NCBI RefSeq assembly: GCF_001951155.1
Contig: NZ_CP016359.1
Span: 3,930,001-3,994,000 of the forward strand
Source: Christiangramia flava JLT2011
GTDB lineage: Bacteria; Bacteroidota; Bacteroidia; Flavobacteriales; Flavobacteriaceae
Reading direction: 5' to 3'
Length of the DNA stretch: 64,000 bases
Made by a program: the position numbers and the translations under genes. The first letter of the stretch is position 1, and every line of letters begins with the position of its first letter. The notes under the pieces are model-generated. The model had not been told where the DNA came from and ran no database searches. It worked only from the letters and a program-made list of their open reading frames with translations. Of this stretch, positions 1 through 8,265 are shown piece by piece.

Positions 1-102
1 ATTCCAAACACACCGACCTGTCACATGTTAAAAATTTCTTAGAACAACGAAGATACGGAAGCAGCGTTTTCAGTTTTTTTGAATAATCTGTATATTCAAA
101 AT

Positions 103-480
103 ATGATTAAAGTTGAAAAGACCTGCGAGCTAGCTTTCACCACCCTGAAATTTTATAAAAATTTCGTTGTTTCCACGGTGCACGAAAATTCCAATCTTGA
201 TGAATCTGAAATTCAGGAATTGAGAGATGTAATTATTGATTATTACCAGAACAGGCCTTTTGTCTATATCTCCAACCGCCTTCACAGTTACAGTGTGAAC
301 CCGCTGATCTATGTGAATCTGGTACAGCTGAACCTTCTCAAAGGTATATGTATCGTATGCGAAGATTTTAACCGCCTGCAGACCGCCAATTTTGAACGGC
401 AGTTTGCGACCATGCCTTTTGACCTTTTTCAGGATCTGGAAGAAGCCAAAGCCTGGGCCAAAGGACTTATTAACTCTTGA
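103..480 (+). CDS. Small unknown protein, possible STAS/SpoIIAA-like fold
   Basis: A 125-residue soluble protein that I do not recognise with certainty. It has no signal peptide or membrane segment. Short beta strands alternate with helices, in the manner of STAS/SpoIIAA-like proteins (for example the strand FVYISNR followed by a helix, then GICIVCED). That assignment is inference from pattern only. I chose the ATG at 103 over the TTG at 79, because the upstream eight codons add only AT-rich sequence. The stop overlaps the start of the glucanase gene by four bases, so the two are probably co-translated. No functional residue is identifiable. Confidence 0.65.
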   Translation: MIKVEKTCELAFTTLKFYKNFVVSTVHENSNLDESEIQELRDVIIDYYQNRPFVYISNRLHSYSVNPLIYVNLVQLNLLKGICIVCEDFNRLQTANFERQFATMPFDLFQDLEEAKAWAKGLINS

Positions 481-1301
481 AATTCCTGGCAGTTTTATTC
501 TGCGGAATGCTTAGCATGAATTCCAGCTCCCAATTCGTTCCCGAAAATTACGAACTCCTCTGGCAGGACGAGTTTGAATATCGCGGCAAACCTGACCGAA
601 AAAAATGGAGCCACGAAGAAGGGCTTTTGCGCAATCTGGAAAAACAATATTACACATCGCGTAAAAAGAACAGCCGAGTGCGCAACGGGATGCTCGAGAT
701 TACAGCACGCAAAGAGGCCATTCGAAATCGCAAATATGAGGCAAGTGCTTCCAACTGGAAATACTACACTAAGGAAGCCGAATATACTTCAGCCAGTATA
801 GAAAGTCTTGGAAAATTTGAATTTCAGTATGGCTATGTGGAAGTCCGGGCGAAACTACCAGCTGGACAAGGCGTCTGGCCCGCCATCTGGATGCTTGGAA
901 GCGACTTTGAATCGGCTGTATGGCCTGAGAATGGTGAGATTGATATTTTGGAACATGTAGGTAAAGATCCGGAGAAAATCCATGCAACCGTACATTTTCC
1001 GGCGAATAACCATGTAGGCTACCAGTCGGTTGGAAATACCATTCAGGTGGAAAAACCACAGGAGCAATTTCATATATATGGCATGGAATGGACTTCGGAA
1101 AAAATAGATTTTCTGGTAGACGGGAAGATTTACCATCATTTTGAACTTTCCGAAGCAGGAGATCACGCTGATCTGTTTCGGAAACCTTTTTACCTAATCA
1201 TTAATCTGGCACTCGGCGGAAATTGGGCTGGTGAGGTAGACCCGGAGATCTTTCCGCAGAAACTCCTTATAGACTATGTTCGGGTTTATCAGAAAAAATA
1301 A
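477..1301 (+). CDS. Secreted GH16 endo-beta-glucanase (laminarinase-type)
   Basis: A 274-residue glycoside hydrolase of family 16, which cleaves beta-1,3 or mixed-linked beta-glucans such as laminarin in the periplasm or outside the cell. The family signature EIDILE lies at residues 154-159, giving nucleophile E154, D156 and acid/base E159. The upstream GVWPAIWML strand and the C-terminal LLIDYVRVYQ strand are also typical. The start is the TTG at 477: only this start gives a full signal peptide (MKFLAVLFCGML...), and it overlaps the previous stop (TTGA). No carbohydrate-binding module or sorting domain is present, and the length is that of a bare catalytic domain. The exact substrate cannot be read from the sequence. 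Confidence 0.88.
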   Translation: MKFLAVLFCGMLSMNSSSQFVPENYELLWQDEFEYRGKPDRKKWSHEEGLLRNLEKQYYTSRKKNSRVRNGMLEITARKEAIRNRKYEASASNWKYYTKEAEYTSASIESLGKFEFQYGYVEVRAKLPAGQGVWPAIWMLGSDFESAVWPENGEIDILEHVGKDPEKIHATVHFPANNHVGYQSVGNTIQVEKPQEQFHIYGMEWTSEKIDFLVDGKIYHHFELSEAGDHADLFRKPFYLIINLALGGNWAGEVDPEIFPQKLLIDYVRVYQKK

Positions 1302-1306
1302 AAAAA

Positions 1307-1608
1307 GCAGGTCTGTAAGCCGGATTCTGTATTTCTGAAAATTTCAAAAATCCTTATCATTTATCTGAGACATACATTACTGCATGTCTTTAGCTGCCTA
1401 CCCTCCGGTATGCGGGCGAGCAACCCGACTCAACCGGTATACATGGCATTGCACCGCCTAGAGTTTACCTGGTTTCACTACAGCATTACCTGTACATTCT
1501 TTCTGTTGCACTGGTCCTGATCTTTCGACCGGTGGGCGTTACCCACTAAGCTGCTCTATGGTGTCCGGACTTTCCTCCCTGATTGAACAGAGCGATAAGG
1601 CGACCTGC
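1307..1608 (-). ncRNA. rnpB: RNase P RNA (class A)
   Basis: Catalytic RNA of RNase P, which matures tRNA 5' ends. Read on the minus strand, the 5' part carries the conserved GAGGAAAGTCCGGAC block (about 1561-1580) and the 3' part ends with ACAGAATCCGGCTTACAGACC, the standard end of bacterial P RNA. The P1 stem is visible as GCAGGTC at the 5' end pairing with GACCTGC at the 3' end (1307-1313). A run of six to seven U follows the 3' end (1300-1306) as terminator. About 300 nt is the usual size. The 5' end at about 1608 agrees with the -7 box at 1614-1621. Confidence 0.96.
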
Positions 1609-1613
1609 TGCGG

Positions 1614-1621
1614 CAAATGTA
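1614..1621 (-). promoter_or_regulatory. -7 box of the rnpB promoter
   Basis: On the minus strand the sequence TACATTTG matches the Bacteroidota -7 consensus TAnnTTTG exactly. It sits five bases before the expected 5' end of RNase P RNA. A matching -33 TTG was not seen at normal spacing. Confidence 0.7.
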
Positions 1622-1698
1622 ACGCAATTATTGTTGATTTCTTAGGCGTTTTGTTCATAAAAATCACGAGCCCGGCTGGCGTTTAGCCCGGTGATTTT

Positions 1699-1706
1699 TA
1701 TATTTG
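1699..1706 (+). promoter_or_regulatory. -7 box of the dnaX promoter
   Basis: TATATTTG matches TAnnTTTG exactly. Transcription would start about ten bases before the dnaX ATG at 1724. No good -33 TTG is visible. It is divergent from the rnpB promoter about 80 bp away. Confidence 0.55.
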
Positions 1707-1723
1707 TAATCCAATACTTTTTG

Positions 1724-3535
1724 ATGGAACATTTTGTAGTATCTGCAAGGAAATATCGCCCGCAAACCTTCAAAGACGTGGTTGGCCAGCAGGCGATCAC
1801 CAATACTCTGGCGAATGCGATCAGGAACAACCACCTGGCGCAGGCCTTGCTTTTCACAGGTCCGCGTGGGGTTGGTAAAACCACCTGTGCCCGAATCCTG
1901 GCAAAAATGATCAATCAACAGGAGACCCAGGATCCAGATGAAGATTTTGCTTTCAACATTTTCGAACTGGATGCGGCTTCCAATAACTCGGTTGATGATA
2001 TTCGGAATTTGATCGACCAGGTTCGTATCCCGCCGCAGGTTGGAAACTATAAAGTGTATATCATCGATGAGGTGCACATGCTTTCAGCTTCAGCCTTCAA
2101 TGCATTTCTGAAAACGCTGGAAGAACCGCCTAAACATGCTATTTTCATCCTTGCCACCACGGAAAAGCACAAGATCATTCCTACGATTCTCTCCCGTTGC
2201 CAGATATTTGATTTCAAACGGATCACCGTTCGGGATGCGAAAGAGTATTTAGGGTATATTGCACAACAGGAAGGTGTTTCCGCCGAAGATGATGCACTGC
2301 ATATTATTGCTCAAAAGGCTGATGGTGCCATGCGCGACGCCCTTTCGATCTATGACCGGGTGGTAAGTTTCAGCGGGCAGCAGTTAACACGGCAGGCAGT
2401 TACGGAAAACCTGAACGTGCTGGATTACGACACGTACCTACAGGCAACCGATATGATCCTGGAGAACGATATTCCGCAATTGCTGGTAAAATTCAATGAT
2501 ATTTTGGCCAGCGGTTTTGACGGTCATCATTTTGTTTCAGGACTGGCGAGTCATTTCAGAGATCTGCTGGTTTGCAAGGATCAAAAAACGATCGACCTTC
2601 TCGAAGTTGGAGAGCAGACAAAAGCCAGATATTTTGAACAATCCCAGAAATGTTCCCACACATTTTTGGTTGAAGCAATCGACCTGGCAAATTCCTGCGA
2701 CCTGAAATACAAAACCAGTCACAACCAACGCCTGTTGGTAGAATTATGCCTGATGCAGCTCGCCTCGATCACCTTCGAAGGCGAAAAAAAAAAGTCTGAA
2801 CGAGGCATAGTCCCTCCCTCCCATTTCAAAGTTGGAGCCAGGCCCATGCCTACCGCTAAACGAGAGATCGTTCAGCAAAATGAGCATGAACAGGGAAATA
2901 ATGACGAACAAGTACAACTTCCGGAAGATCATACTGCCGTAGAAACCTGTGCCAGCGTAAAAGATGAAGCATATTATTCTGACGATAGTCCCGGCGCAAA
3001 ATCGGCTGAAATTCCTTCCGAAGAAAAGAAAGAAGAGTCGGTGGCTCAACATACTCCTTCCCAGCCGGCGATCAAAAGAGAACGCGTTTCCGGTCTATCC
3101 CTGAAAAGCATCAATAAAAAAAAGGAAATCGCCGAACAGCAGCGATCGATGATGCCTGAGGAAGAGGTGATGGACGATGCTTTTACCGAGGAAGAAATGG
3201 TCGAGCAATGGAAGAAATACACCGAAAAGCTGAAGCGAAAAGGCGAAAAGATCCTGGCCTCTATTTTGGAGTCGCAGGAACCCAAGCTGGAAGGCAAAAA
3301 GATCTGCCTCGTTTTTCCAAATGAGACCATGAAGCTTGACCTGGAAAAAGAAGAGAATCGCTTAATGCGCTTTTTGAAACAGCGATTGAGAAATACCCAT
3401 ATTAGCCTGAATATTCGTGTGGACGAAGCCGTTTCCAGAAAATATGCTTTCACTCCCCAGGAAAAATATGAGAAACTGCGGGAAGCCAACCCGTTGATCG
3501 ATAAACTAAGAGCTACATTTGATTTAGACGTTTAA
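1724..3535 (+). CDS. dnaX: DNA polymerase III subunit gamma/tau
   Basis: Clamp-loader ATPase (603 residues) that loads the beta clamp and ties the polymerases together. The start is the ATG at 1724 (MEHFVVSARKYRP, the normal family N-terminus), not the upstream frame extension. Walker A is GPRGVGKTT near residue 50, Walker B is YIIDEVHML near 110, and the SRC box lies in TILSRCQIF near 165. The four-cysteine zinc module that usually follows the Walker A helix is absent: the segment reads INQQETQDPDEDFAFNI. Domain III ends near residue 350. It is followed at once by a run of ten A (2784-2793) and then the acidic and lysine-rich tau-specific tail. A one-base slip at the run gives a stop within two to six codons, making a product of about 358 residues. 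Confidence 0.95.
   Translation: MEHFVVSARKYRPQTFKDVVGQQAITNTLANAIRNNHLAQALLFTGPRGVGKTTCARILAKMINQQETQDPDEDFAFNIFELDAASNNSVDDIRNLIDQVRIPPQVGNYKVYIIDEVHMLSASAFNAFLKTLEEPPKHAIFILATTEKHKIIPTILSRCQIFDFKRITVRDAKEYLGYIAQQEGVSAEDDALHIIAQKADGAMRDALSIYDRVVSFSGQQLTRQAVTENLNVLDYDTYLQATDMILENDIPQLLVKFNDILASGFDGHHFVSGLASHFRDLLVCKDQKTIDLLEVGEQTKARYFEQSQKCSHTFLVEAIDLANSCDLKYKTSHNQRLLVELCLMQLASITFEGEKKKSERGIVPPSHFKVGARPMPTAKREIVQQNEHEQGNNDEQVQLPEDHTAVETCASVKDEAYYSDDSPGAKSAEIPSEEKKEESVAQHTPSQPAIKRERVSGLSLKSINKKKEIAEQQRSMMPEEEVMDDAFTEEEMVEQWKKYTEKLKRKGEKILASILESQEPKLEGKKICLVFPNETMKLDLEKEENRLMRFLKQRLRNTHISLNIRVDEAVSRKYAFTPQEKYEKLREANPLIDKLRATFDLDV
2784..2799 (+). promoter_or_regulatory. Candidate slippage/frameshift site in dnaX
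   Basis: Ten consecutive A (2784-2793), followed by GTCTGA. In the -1 frame the next codons are GTC TGA, with the stop at 2797-2799. In the +1 frame the stop is TAG at 2808-2810. The site lies just past the end of clamp-loader domain III. This is where E. coli (A AAA AAG ribosomal frameshift) and Thermus (A-run transcriptional slippage) make gamma. Use of the site here is inferred. Confidence 0.55.
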
Positions 3536-3536
3536 G

Positions 3537-4121
3537 ATGTTAGGACTAAAATTACCAACCGACCCGAGATGGGCCGATATCGCCGAAAAAAATATAGAGG
3601 AAATCCTCGTGGATCATGCCTATTGTGAGCAGAAAGCAGCTTCAACAGCAATATCGCTTATTGTAACCTACCCTGAATATTCTGAATTAGTAACTGCGAT
3701 GACTGCGCTGGCACGGGAAGAAATGGGACATTTTAAGATGGTTCATGATAAAATTTTGCAACGCGGTTATCAAATGGGATGGGATCGAAAAGACGATTAT
3801 GTGATCGCATTGAGGGATTTTTTCCCGAAAGGTGGAAGCCGTGCCACGCAGCTGGTTCACCGCCTTTTAATCGCCGGACTCATCGAAGCCAGAAGCTGCG
3901 AACGTTTTCGATTACTTTCTGAACAACTGCAAGACCAGGAACTCGCCAAATTCTATAAAGACCTGATGATCAGTGAAGCGAATCATTACACGATGTTTCT
4001 AAAGTTCGCCCGTAAATTTGGAGAAAGTCGCGAGATCGTAGACCAGAAATGGCAGGATCTTTTGGAGTTTGAAGCCAGTATCATGAAAGATCTTGGCAAC
4101 AAGGAAAGCATTCACGGCTAG
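3537..4121 (+). CDS. miaE: tRNA-(ms2io6A)-hydroxylase, MiaE family
   Basis: A 194-residue ferritin-like di-iron protein of the MiaE family, which hydroxylates the isopentenyl group of ms2i6A at tRNA position 37. Helices carrying the expected metal ligands are visible: E in EEILVDHAYCEQKAAS, the REEMGHFKMVH pair, E in IEARSCERF, and E plus H in SEANHYTMF. The length is that of the family. The ATG comes one base after the dnaX stop, so it is read from the dnaX transcript. It converges on ppx with a four-base overlap of the 3' ends. Confidence 0.88.
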   Translation: MLGLKLPTDPRWADIAEKNIEEILVDHAYCEQKAASTAISLIVTYPEYSELVTAMTALAREEMGHFKMVHDKILQRGYQMGWDRKDDYVIALRDFFPKGGSRATQLVHRLLIAGLIEARSCERFRLLSEQLQDQELAKFYKDLMISEANHYTMFLKFARKFGESREIVDQKWQDLLEFEASIMKDLGNKESIHG

Positions 4122-5023
4122 GCCTTCTTCTTTCTTTTCGATGTATTGTATAGCGACTTGATGATCCCATCAGCCAGACCGATCTTCGGAACGAAAATAC
4201 GACCTGCTCTCGCCCACTTCATGGAATTCAGGTAGATCTTGGAAGCCGGAATAATTACATCGGCACGGTCATTTTTCAAATCCAGTTCGGTGATACGCTC
4301 TTCATACGTGTAAGAATTGAGCTTTTCATCATAGTCCTTCAGATATTTCAGGCTCAGGGGTTTCCCTTCTTTCTTTCCGCTGGTCTTAAAAATGTTATTG
4401 ATGTTTCCACCGGAACCAATCAGGTCAATATCAGCGTAATCTTTGGTTGTTTCTTTCACCCAGTCACGCATTTCTTCCCAGGTTCGATGTTCCACGAGGT
4501 CTTCCATCATCCTAACCGTTCCAACTTTAAAGGAACGGGAGGTCACAGTTTTACCATTGCTGTACAGTGTGTATTCGGTACTTCCACCTCCCACATCTAC
4601 ATACAGGTAATTACAATCATTCTGGATCAAAGCATGGAGATCGGTCGCGGCGATGATCGCTGCTTCATGAGAACCGTCGATAATTTCAATTTCGACACCG
4701 GTCTTCTCCCGGATGGTATTGGTCACAGCTTCTCCGTTTTTAGCTTCCCGCATAGCGGAAGTTGCGCAGGCTTTGTATTTTTCCACTCCATGTGATTTCA
4801 TCAGTAAATTGAAAGCCTGCATGGTATCTACCATTCGCTCCAGGTTTTTATCTGAAACTTTTTGCTTCAGGAAAACATCTGCGCCTAACCTGATTGGCAC
4901 TCGAACCAGTGAGGTCTTACGGAAATTGGTTTCCGAACCTTCTTTTTCAGTGATCGTGGATACCAGCAATCGAACGGCGTTCGACCCGATATCAATAGCG
5001 GCATATGTTTTCTGATTAATCAT
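4118..5023 (-). CDS. ppx: Exopolyphosphatase, Ppx/GppA family
   Basis: A 301-residue member of the Ppx/GppA phosphatase family, which removes terminal phosphate from polyphosphate or pppGpp. The ASKHA-fold phosphate-binding loops are AAIDIGSNAVRLL near the N-terminus and YVDVGGGSTEYTL near residue 140. A third glycine loop reads DLIGSGGNINNIF near 205. The protein is about 300 residues, so it is the short form without the C-terminal HD-like domain of E. coli Ppx/GppA. The ATG at 5023 overlaps the ppk1 stop as TGATG, which favours it over the GTG one codon upstream. It is the last gene of the pdxH-sixA-ppk1-ppx operon. Exopolyphosphatase is the likelier activity because of its neighbour. Confidence 0.88.
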   Translation of the reverse strand: MINQKTYAAIDIGSNAVRLLVSTITEKEGSETNFRKTSLVRVPIRLGADVFLKQKVSDKNLERMVDTMQAFNLLMKSHGVEKYKACATSAMREAKNGEAVTNTIREKTGVEIEIIDGSHEAAIIAATDLHALIQNDCNYLYVDVGGGSTEYTLYSNGKTVTSRSFKVGTVRMMEDLVEHRTWEEMRDWVKETTKDYADIDLIGSGGNINNIFKTSGKKEGKPLSLKYLKDYDEKLNSYTYEERITELDLKNDRADVIIPASKIYLNSMKWARAGRIFVPKIGLADGIIKSLYNTSKRKKKA

Positions 5024-7128
5024 CACGAGTTGATTTCAATTTTTTTCAGATAGTAATTATAAAGATCGAATTGGGAGCGTACGGTCTTTCCTTCTGTCCC
5101 GCGGTACGGGTTTTCCATTCCGCGGCAATGAATACGGGCCTTCACGTTATCATTCCAGCTAATATCGAAAGTTTCGATAAGTTCTTCTTTGATATCCTGC
5201 TGGTAAATAGGACAGGAAATTTCTACACGCTGGTCGAGATTTCTGGTCATCAGGTCGGCCGAAGAAATATACACCCTGGGGTCTCCGGCATTTTCAAATA
5301 TAAATACCCTTGGATGCTCCAGGAATTTATCTACAATACTAATGGCTTCAATATTTTCGCTCAATCCCTGAATTCCCGGAACCAGGCAACAAATACCGCG
5401 AACGATGAGTTTTACTTTCACGCCGGCCTTGCTCGCCATGTACAATTTATCGATAATGTGATAATCGGAAAGGCTGTTCAGTTTCATCCTGATACCCGCA
5501 GGTTTACCATTTTTGGCATTATCGATCTCATTCTGAATCAGTTTATAAATCGCATTTCGGGTATAATGCGGTGAAACGATCAAGTGTTTGTATTTATTAA
5601 CCTTGTAATTGGTTTCGAAAAAATCGAAGACCTTGTTCACTTCTTTCAGAATTTCAGGATCGGCCGTGAAAAGCGTATAATCGGTATACACTTTTGAGGT
5701 GCTTTCGTTGAAATTACCGGTACTTATGAAACCATAACGCTTCATTTTACCCTGTTCTTCTCGTTCGATTACGCAGGTCTTACAGTGAACTTTGAGTCCA
5801 GGAACACCAAAGATGAGCTTCACACCTTCTTCCTGCATCTGTTCCGCATAACGAATATTGGCAACTTCATCAAAACGTGCCCGTAGTTCGATCTGAACCG
5901 TTACTTTTTTTCCATTTTTCACCGCATTGATCAGTGAACTGGCAATGTGCGAGATCTTCGCCAAACGGTAAATGGTAATTTTTATCGATTTCACCTTCGG
6001 ATCCAGTGCCGCTTCCCGTAAAAATTTAACGGTGTAAGCAAAACTCTGGTAAGGCGTATAGAGCAAATAATCTTTTTTCGCGATACCTTTCAAAACGCTG
6101 GTCTGGAGAATCAATCCTGGAATTGGCAAAGGCTCGCGAACTTCATATTGCAGGTCCTTTCGCCCGAGACTAGGAAAATCCATATAATCGCGACGGTTAT
6201 GGTAACGGCCACCGGGGATGATGGAGTCACTGGAATCAATTCCCATTTTATTCATTAAATAGGAAAGTGTGTCTTCGTCTATATTCTTGTCATACACAAA
6301 CCGAACCGGCTCTCCCTTGATCCGGTCTTTCACACTGTCTGAAATCTTTTCAATGAAGCTCTTGCTCAGGTCGCTGTCCAGGTCGAGTTCTGCGTCCCGG
6401 GTAATCTTGATCATATGAGCCGTGAGACTGTCGTACTTAAAAATATTGAAAATTGAATGCAGGTTATAACGAATGAGGTCATCAAGCAGGATGATATACT
6501 GCCTTCCATCTTCTTCCGGAAGTACTACAAATCGTTCGATACTGCGCGGAATTTCGATCAAAACATAACGCTTTTCCCGCACCGGCCTGTTCAGTATTTT
6601 ACTGATCCCTTTCGCTTCTCCATTCTTATCTTCACTCATCACCATTTTCACCGCCAGGTATGCGGCGCTGTCTTTAAGCGAAGGCATTTCTGAAAGTTCG
6701 TTCAGGATAATTGTAACCAGTGCCGGGCTAACCTTTGTAAGAAAGAAGTTCTTAATAAAGTCATGCTGACTCTCGGTGACTTCATTTTCCTTAATGATAT
6801 AGATATTGTGATTCTTCAGTTTGGATTGAATATCTTCCAGAATCTTCAGGCTTTCTGCCTGCTGATCGATCACAATTTGGGTAATTTCTTCCAGCAGCTT
6901 ACTGGCTTTAATACCGCCAAGCGCACTTTTCCCCGCTTTTCCGGCCAGGTCTATACGCTTAACCGTGGCGTAACGAACTTTAAAAAATTCGTCCAGATTA
7001 TTTGAGAAAATCCCCAGAAATCTGAGGCGTTCCAGCAAAGGAACAGTTTCATCTGCCGCTTCCTGAAGGACACGGGCATTGAACGACAACCAGCTCAGCT
7101 CTCTGTTGATATACCGCTTTTCTGTCAT
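5023..7128 (-). CDS. ppk1: Polyphosphate kinase 1
   Basis: Polyphosphate kinase (701 residues) that reversibly transfers the ATP gamma-phosphate onto polyphosphate. It begins with the usual N-terminal domain motif INRELSWLSFNARVL and the NLDEFFKVR block. The phospholipase-D-like catalytic domains contain the autophosphorylated histidine in GLKVHCKTCVIER and the second histidine motif in FLEHPRVFIFENAG, with the ISTGNFNE signature between them. Full length. It shares a one-to-four-base overlap with ppx downstream and lies three bases after sixA, which makes a compact polyphosphate turnover unit. Confidence 0.96.
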   Translation of the reverse strand: MTEKRYINRELSWLSFNARVLQEAADETVPLLERLRFLGIFSNNLDEFFKVRYATVKRIDLAGKAGKSALGGIKASKLLEEITQIVIDQQAESLKILEDIQSKLKNHNIYIIKENEVTESQHDFIKNFFLTKVSPALVTIILNELSEMPSLKDSAAYLAVKMVMSEDKNGEAKGISKILNRPVREKRYVLIEIPRSIERFVVLPEEDGRQYIILLDDLIRYNLHSIFNIFKYDSLTAHMIKITRDAELDLDSDLSKSFIEKISDSVKDRIKGEPVRFVYDKNIDEDTLSYLMNKMGIDSSDSIIPGGRYHNRRDYMDFPSLGRKDLQYEVREPLPIPGLILQTSVLKGIAKKDYLLYTPYQSFAYTVKFLREAALDPKVKSIKITIYRLAKISHIASSLINAVKNGKKVTVQIELRARFDEVANIRYAEQMQEEGVKLIFGVPGLKVHCKTCVIEREEQGKMKRYGFISTGNFNESTSKVYTDYTLFTADPEILKEVNKVFDFFETNYKVNKYKHLIVSPHYTRNAIYKLIQNEIDNAKNGKPAGIRMKLNSLSDYHIIDKLYMASKAGVKVKLIVRGICCLVPGIQGLSENIEAISIVDKFLEHPRVFIFENAGDPRVYISSADLMTRNLDQRVEISCPIYQQDIKEELIETFDISWNDNVKARIHCRGMENPYRGTEGKTVRSQFDLYNYYLKKIEINS

Positions 7129-7131
7129 TAA

Positions 7132-7617
7132 TTATCGTAAATTTTTAGGGAGGAGGGTTAAAATGGTCGTTCCCTGGTTGATATCCTCCCAGCGATCGGT
7201 GTCAAAATCGATCACCACCAGGCCGGTTGTGGGAAGATTATCAAGCGGCTTATCACCCAGATAGTTTACCAGGATGGTCATGGCAGGATTGTGCCCGAAA
7301 ACCATCAATTTATGAATAGAATCGGGGCAATTCTTTATTTCCCGAAGCAGATCGTTTTGATTAAAGGTGTAAAGCTCTTCTTTAACGGTGAAATCTTCAT
7401 CGGCTATCTGAAGTGTAGATTTAAAGATTTCAGCAGTGGTACGGGCTCTCACGGCATGACTGGTCCAAACTTTTGCTGAAAATTTATAAAACTGGCTGAA
7501 GGTTTTCAGAACCAGCTCCGCATCATCATAGCCTCGTTGTTTTAAAGGTCTTTCGTAATCTGGTACGTCATGTTCCCAGGAAGATTTTCCGTGTCTAACC
7601 AATACAAGTCTTTTCAT
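7132..7617 (-). CDS. sixA: SixA-type phosphohistidine phosphatase
   Basis: A 161-residue histidine phosphatase of the SixA branch, of the kind that removes phosphate from phosphohistidine in signalling proteins. The RHG motif with the catalytic histidine is LVRHGKSSW at residues 6-14, and the second histidine is in VFGHNPAM near residue 103. The domain is minimal, with no extra modules. It lies three bases after pdxH and directly before ppk1. PPK works through a phosphohistidine intermediate, so a link to it is tempting, but the sequence does not show that. Confidence 0.85.
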   Translation of the reverse strand: MKRLVLVRHGKSSWEHDVPDYERPLKQRGYDDAELVLKTFSQFYKFSAKVWTSHAVRARTTAEIFKSTLQIADEDFTVKEELYTFNQNDLLREIKNCPDSIHKLMVFGHNPAMTILVNYLGDKPLDNLPTTGLVVIDFDTDRWEDINQGTTILTLLPKNLR

Positions 7618-7620
7618 ACA

Positions 7621-8265
7621 TCAGGGTGCTAATCTCTCAATTTTCCAGTTATCATTATTCGGTGTGTATAGCAGGCGGTCGTGCAGTCTATTTTGTCGTC
7701 CCTGCCAGAATTCAAAGGAGACCGGTCTTACGAGGTAACCGCCCCAGTAATCTGGCAATGGCACACTGCCGTCTTGATATTGTTGTTCCAAATCTTTTAG
7801 TCGGTTTTCAAGTTCTTCCCTATTGGAAATGACGGAACTCTGGTGCGACGCCAGGGCTCCTAGCTGGCTGCCTTTGGGTCGCGAATGAAAATATTCTTCA
7901 GATTCCTGGCGCGGAAGTTTTTCTGCCTTCCCTTTTATGATCACCTGCTTTTCCAAAGCAGGCCAGAAGAATGACAGGCAACATTGCGGATTTGATTCCA
8001 GGTCTCTGCCCTTTTCTGATCCATAATTGGTGAAAAACCGAAAACCTTCCTGATCAAAGGATTTTAGGAGCACAACCCTGGACTTAGGCATGAGGCTTTG
8101 ATCTACGGTAGCCAGCGTCATGGCGTTGGCTTCTTCAATATTTGCAGAAGCATCAGCCAGCTCGAACCAATTTTGAAAAAGCTCCCAGGGATTCTGCGGA
8201 ACATCCACTTCGTCCAGGGCGCCTTTTTCATATGATTTACGATAGGCCGTAAGGTCTTTCTCCAT
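7621..8265 (-). CDS. pdxH: Pyridoxine/pyridoxamine 5'-phosphate oxidase
   Basis: FMN-dependent oxidase (214 residues) that makes pyridoxal 5'-phosphate from PNP or PMP. Diagnostic motifs are RVVLLKSFDQEGFRFFTNYGS, the SFFWPALEKQV strand and the C-terminal signature FWQGRQNRLHDR, with the substrate-binding arginines. The length matches the family. It is the first gene of the minus-strand operon running into sixA, ppk1 and ppx. Its promoter lies in the gene-free stretch from 8266, where only a weak TAAACTTG box is visible. Confidence 0.95.
   Translation of the reverse strand: MEKDLTAYRKSYEKGALDEVDVPQNPWELFQNWFELADASANIEEANAMTLATVDQSLMPKSRVVLLKSFDQEGFRFFTNYGSEKGRDLESNPQCCLSFFWPALEKQVIIKGKAEKLPRQESEEYFHSRPKGSQLGALASHQSSVISNREELENRLKDLEQQYQDGSVPLPDYWGGYLVRPVSFEFWQGRQNRLHDRLLYTPNNDNWKIERLAP

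Noticed and set aside
1..102. Possible gene end at the window start
   Set aside because: No frame gives a recognisable product in these 102 bases. They are treated as upstream sequence of the first gene.
3116..3123. Second A run (eight A) in dnaX as a slippage site
   Set aside because: It lies in the tau-specific tail, not at a domain boundary. The shorter run is common in AT-rich coding sequence.
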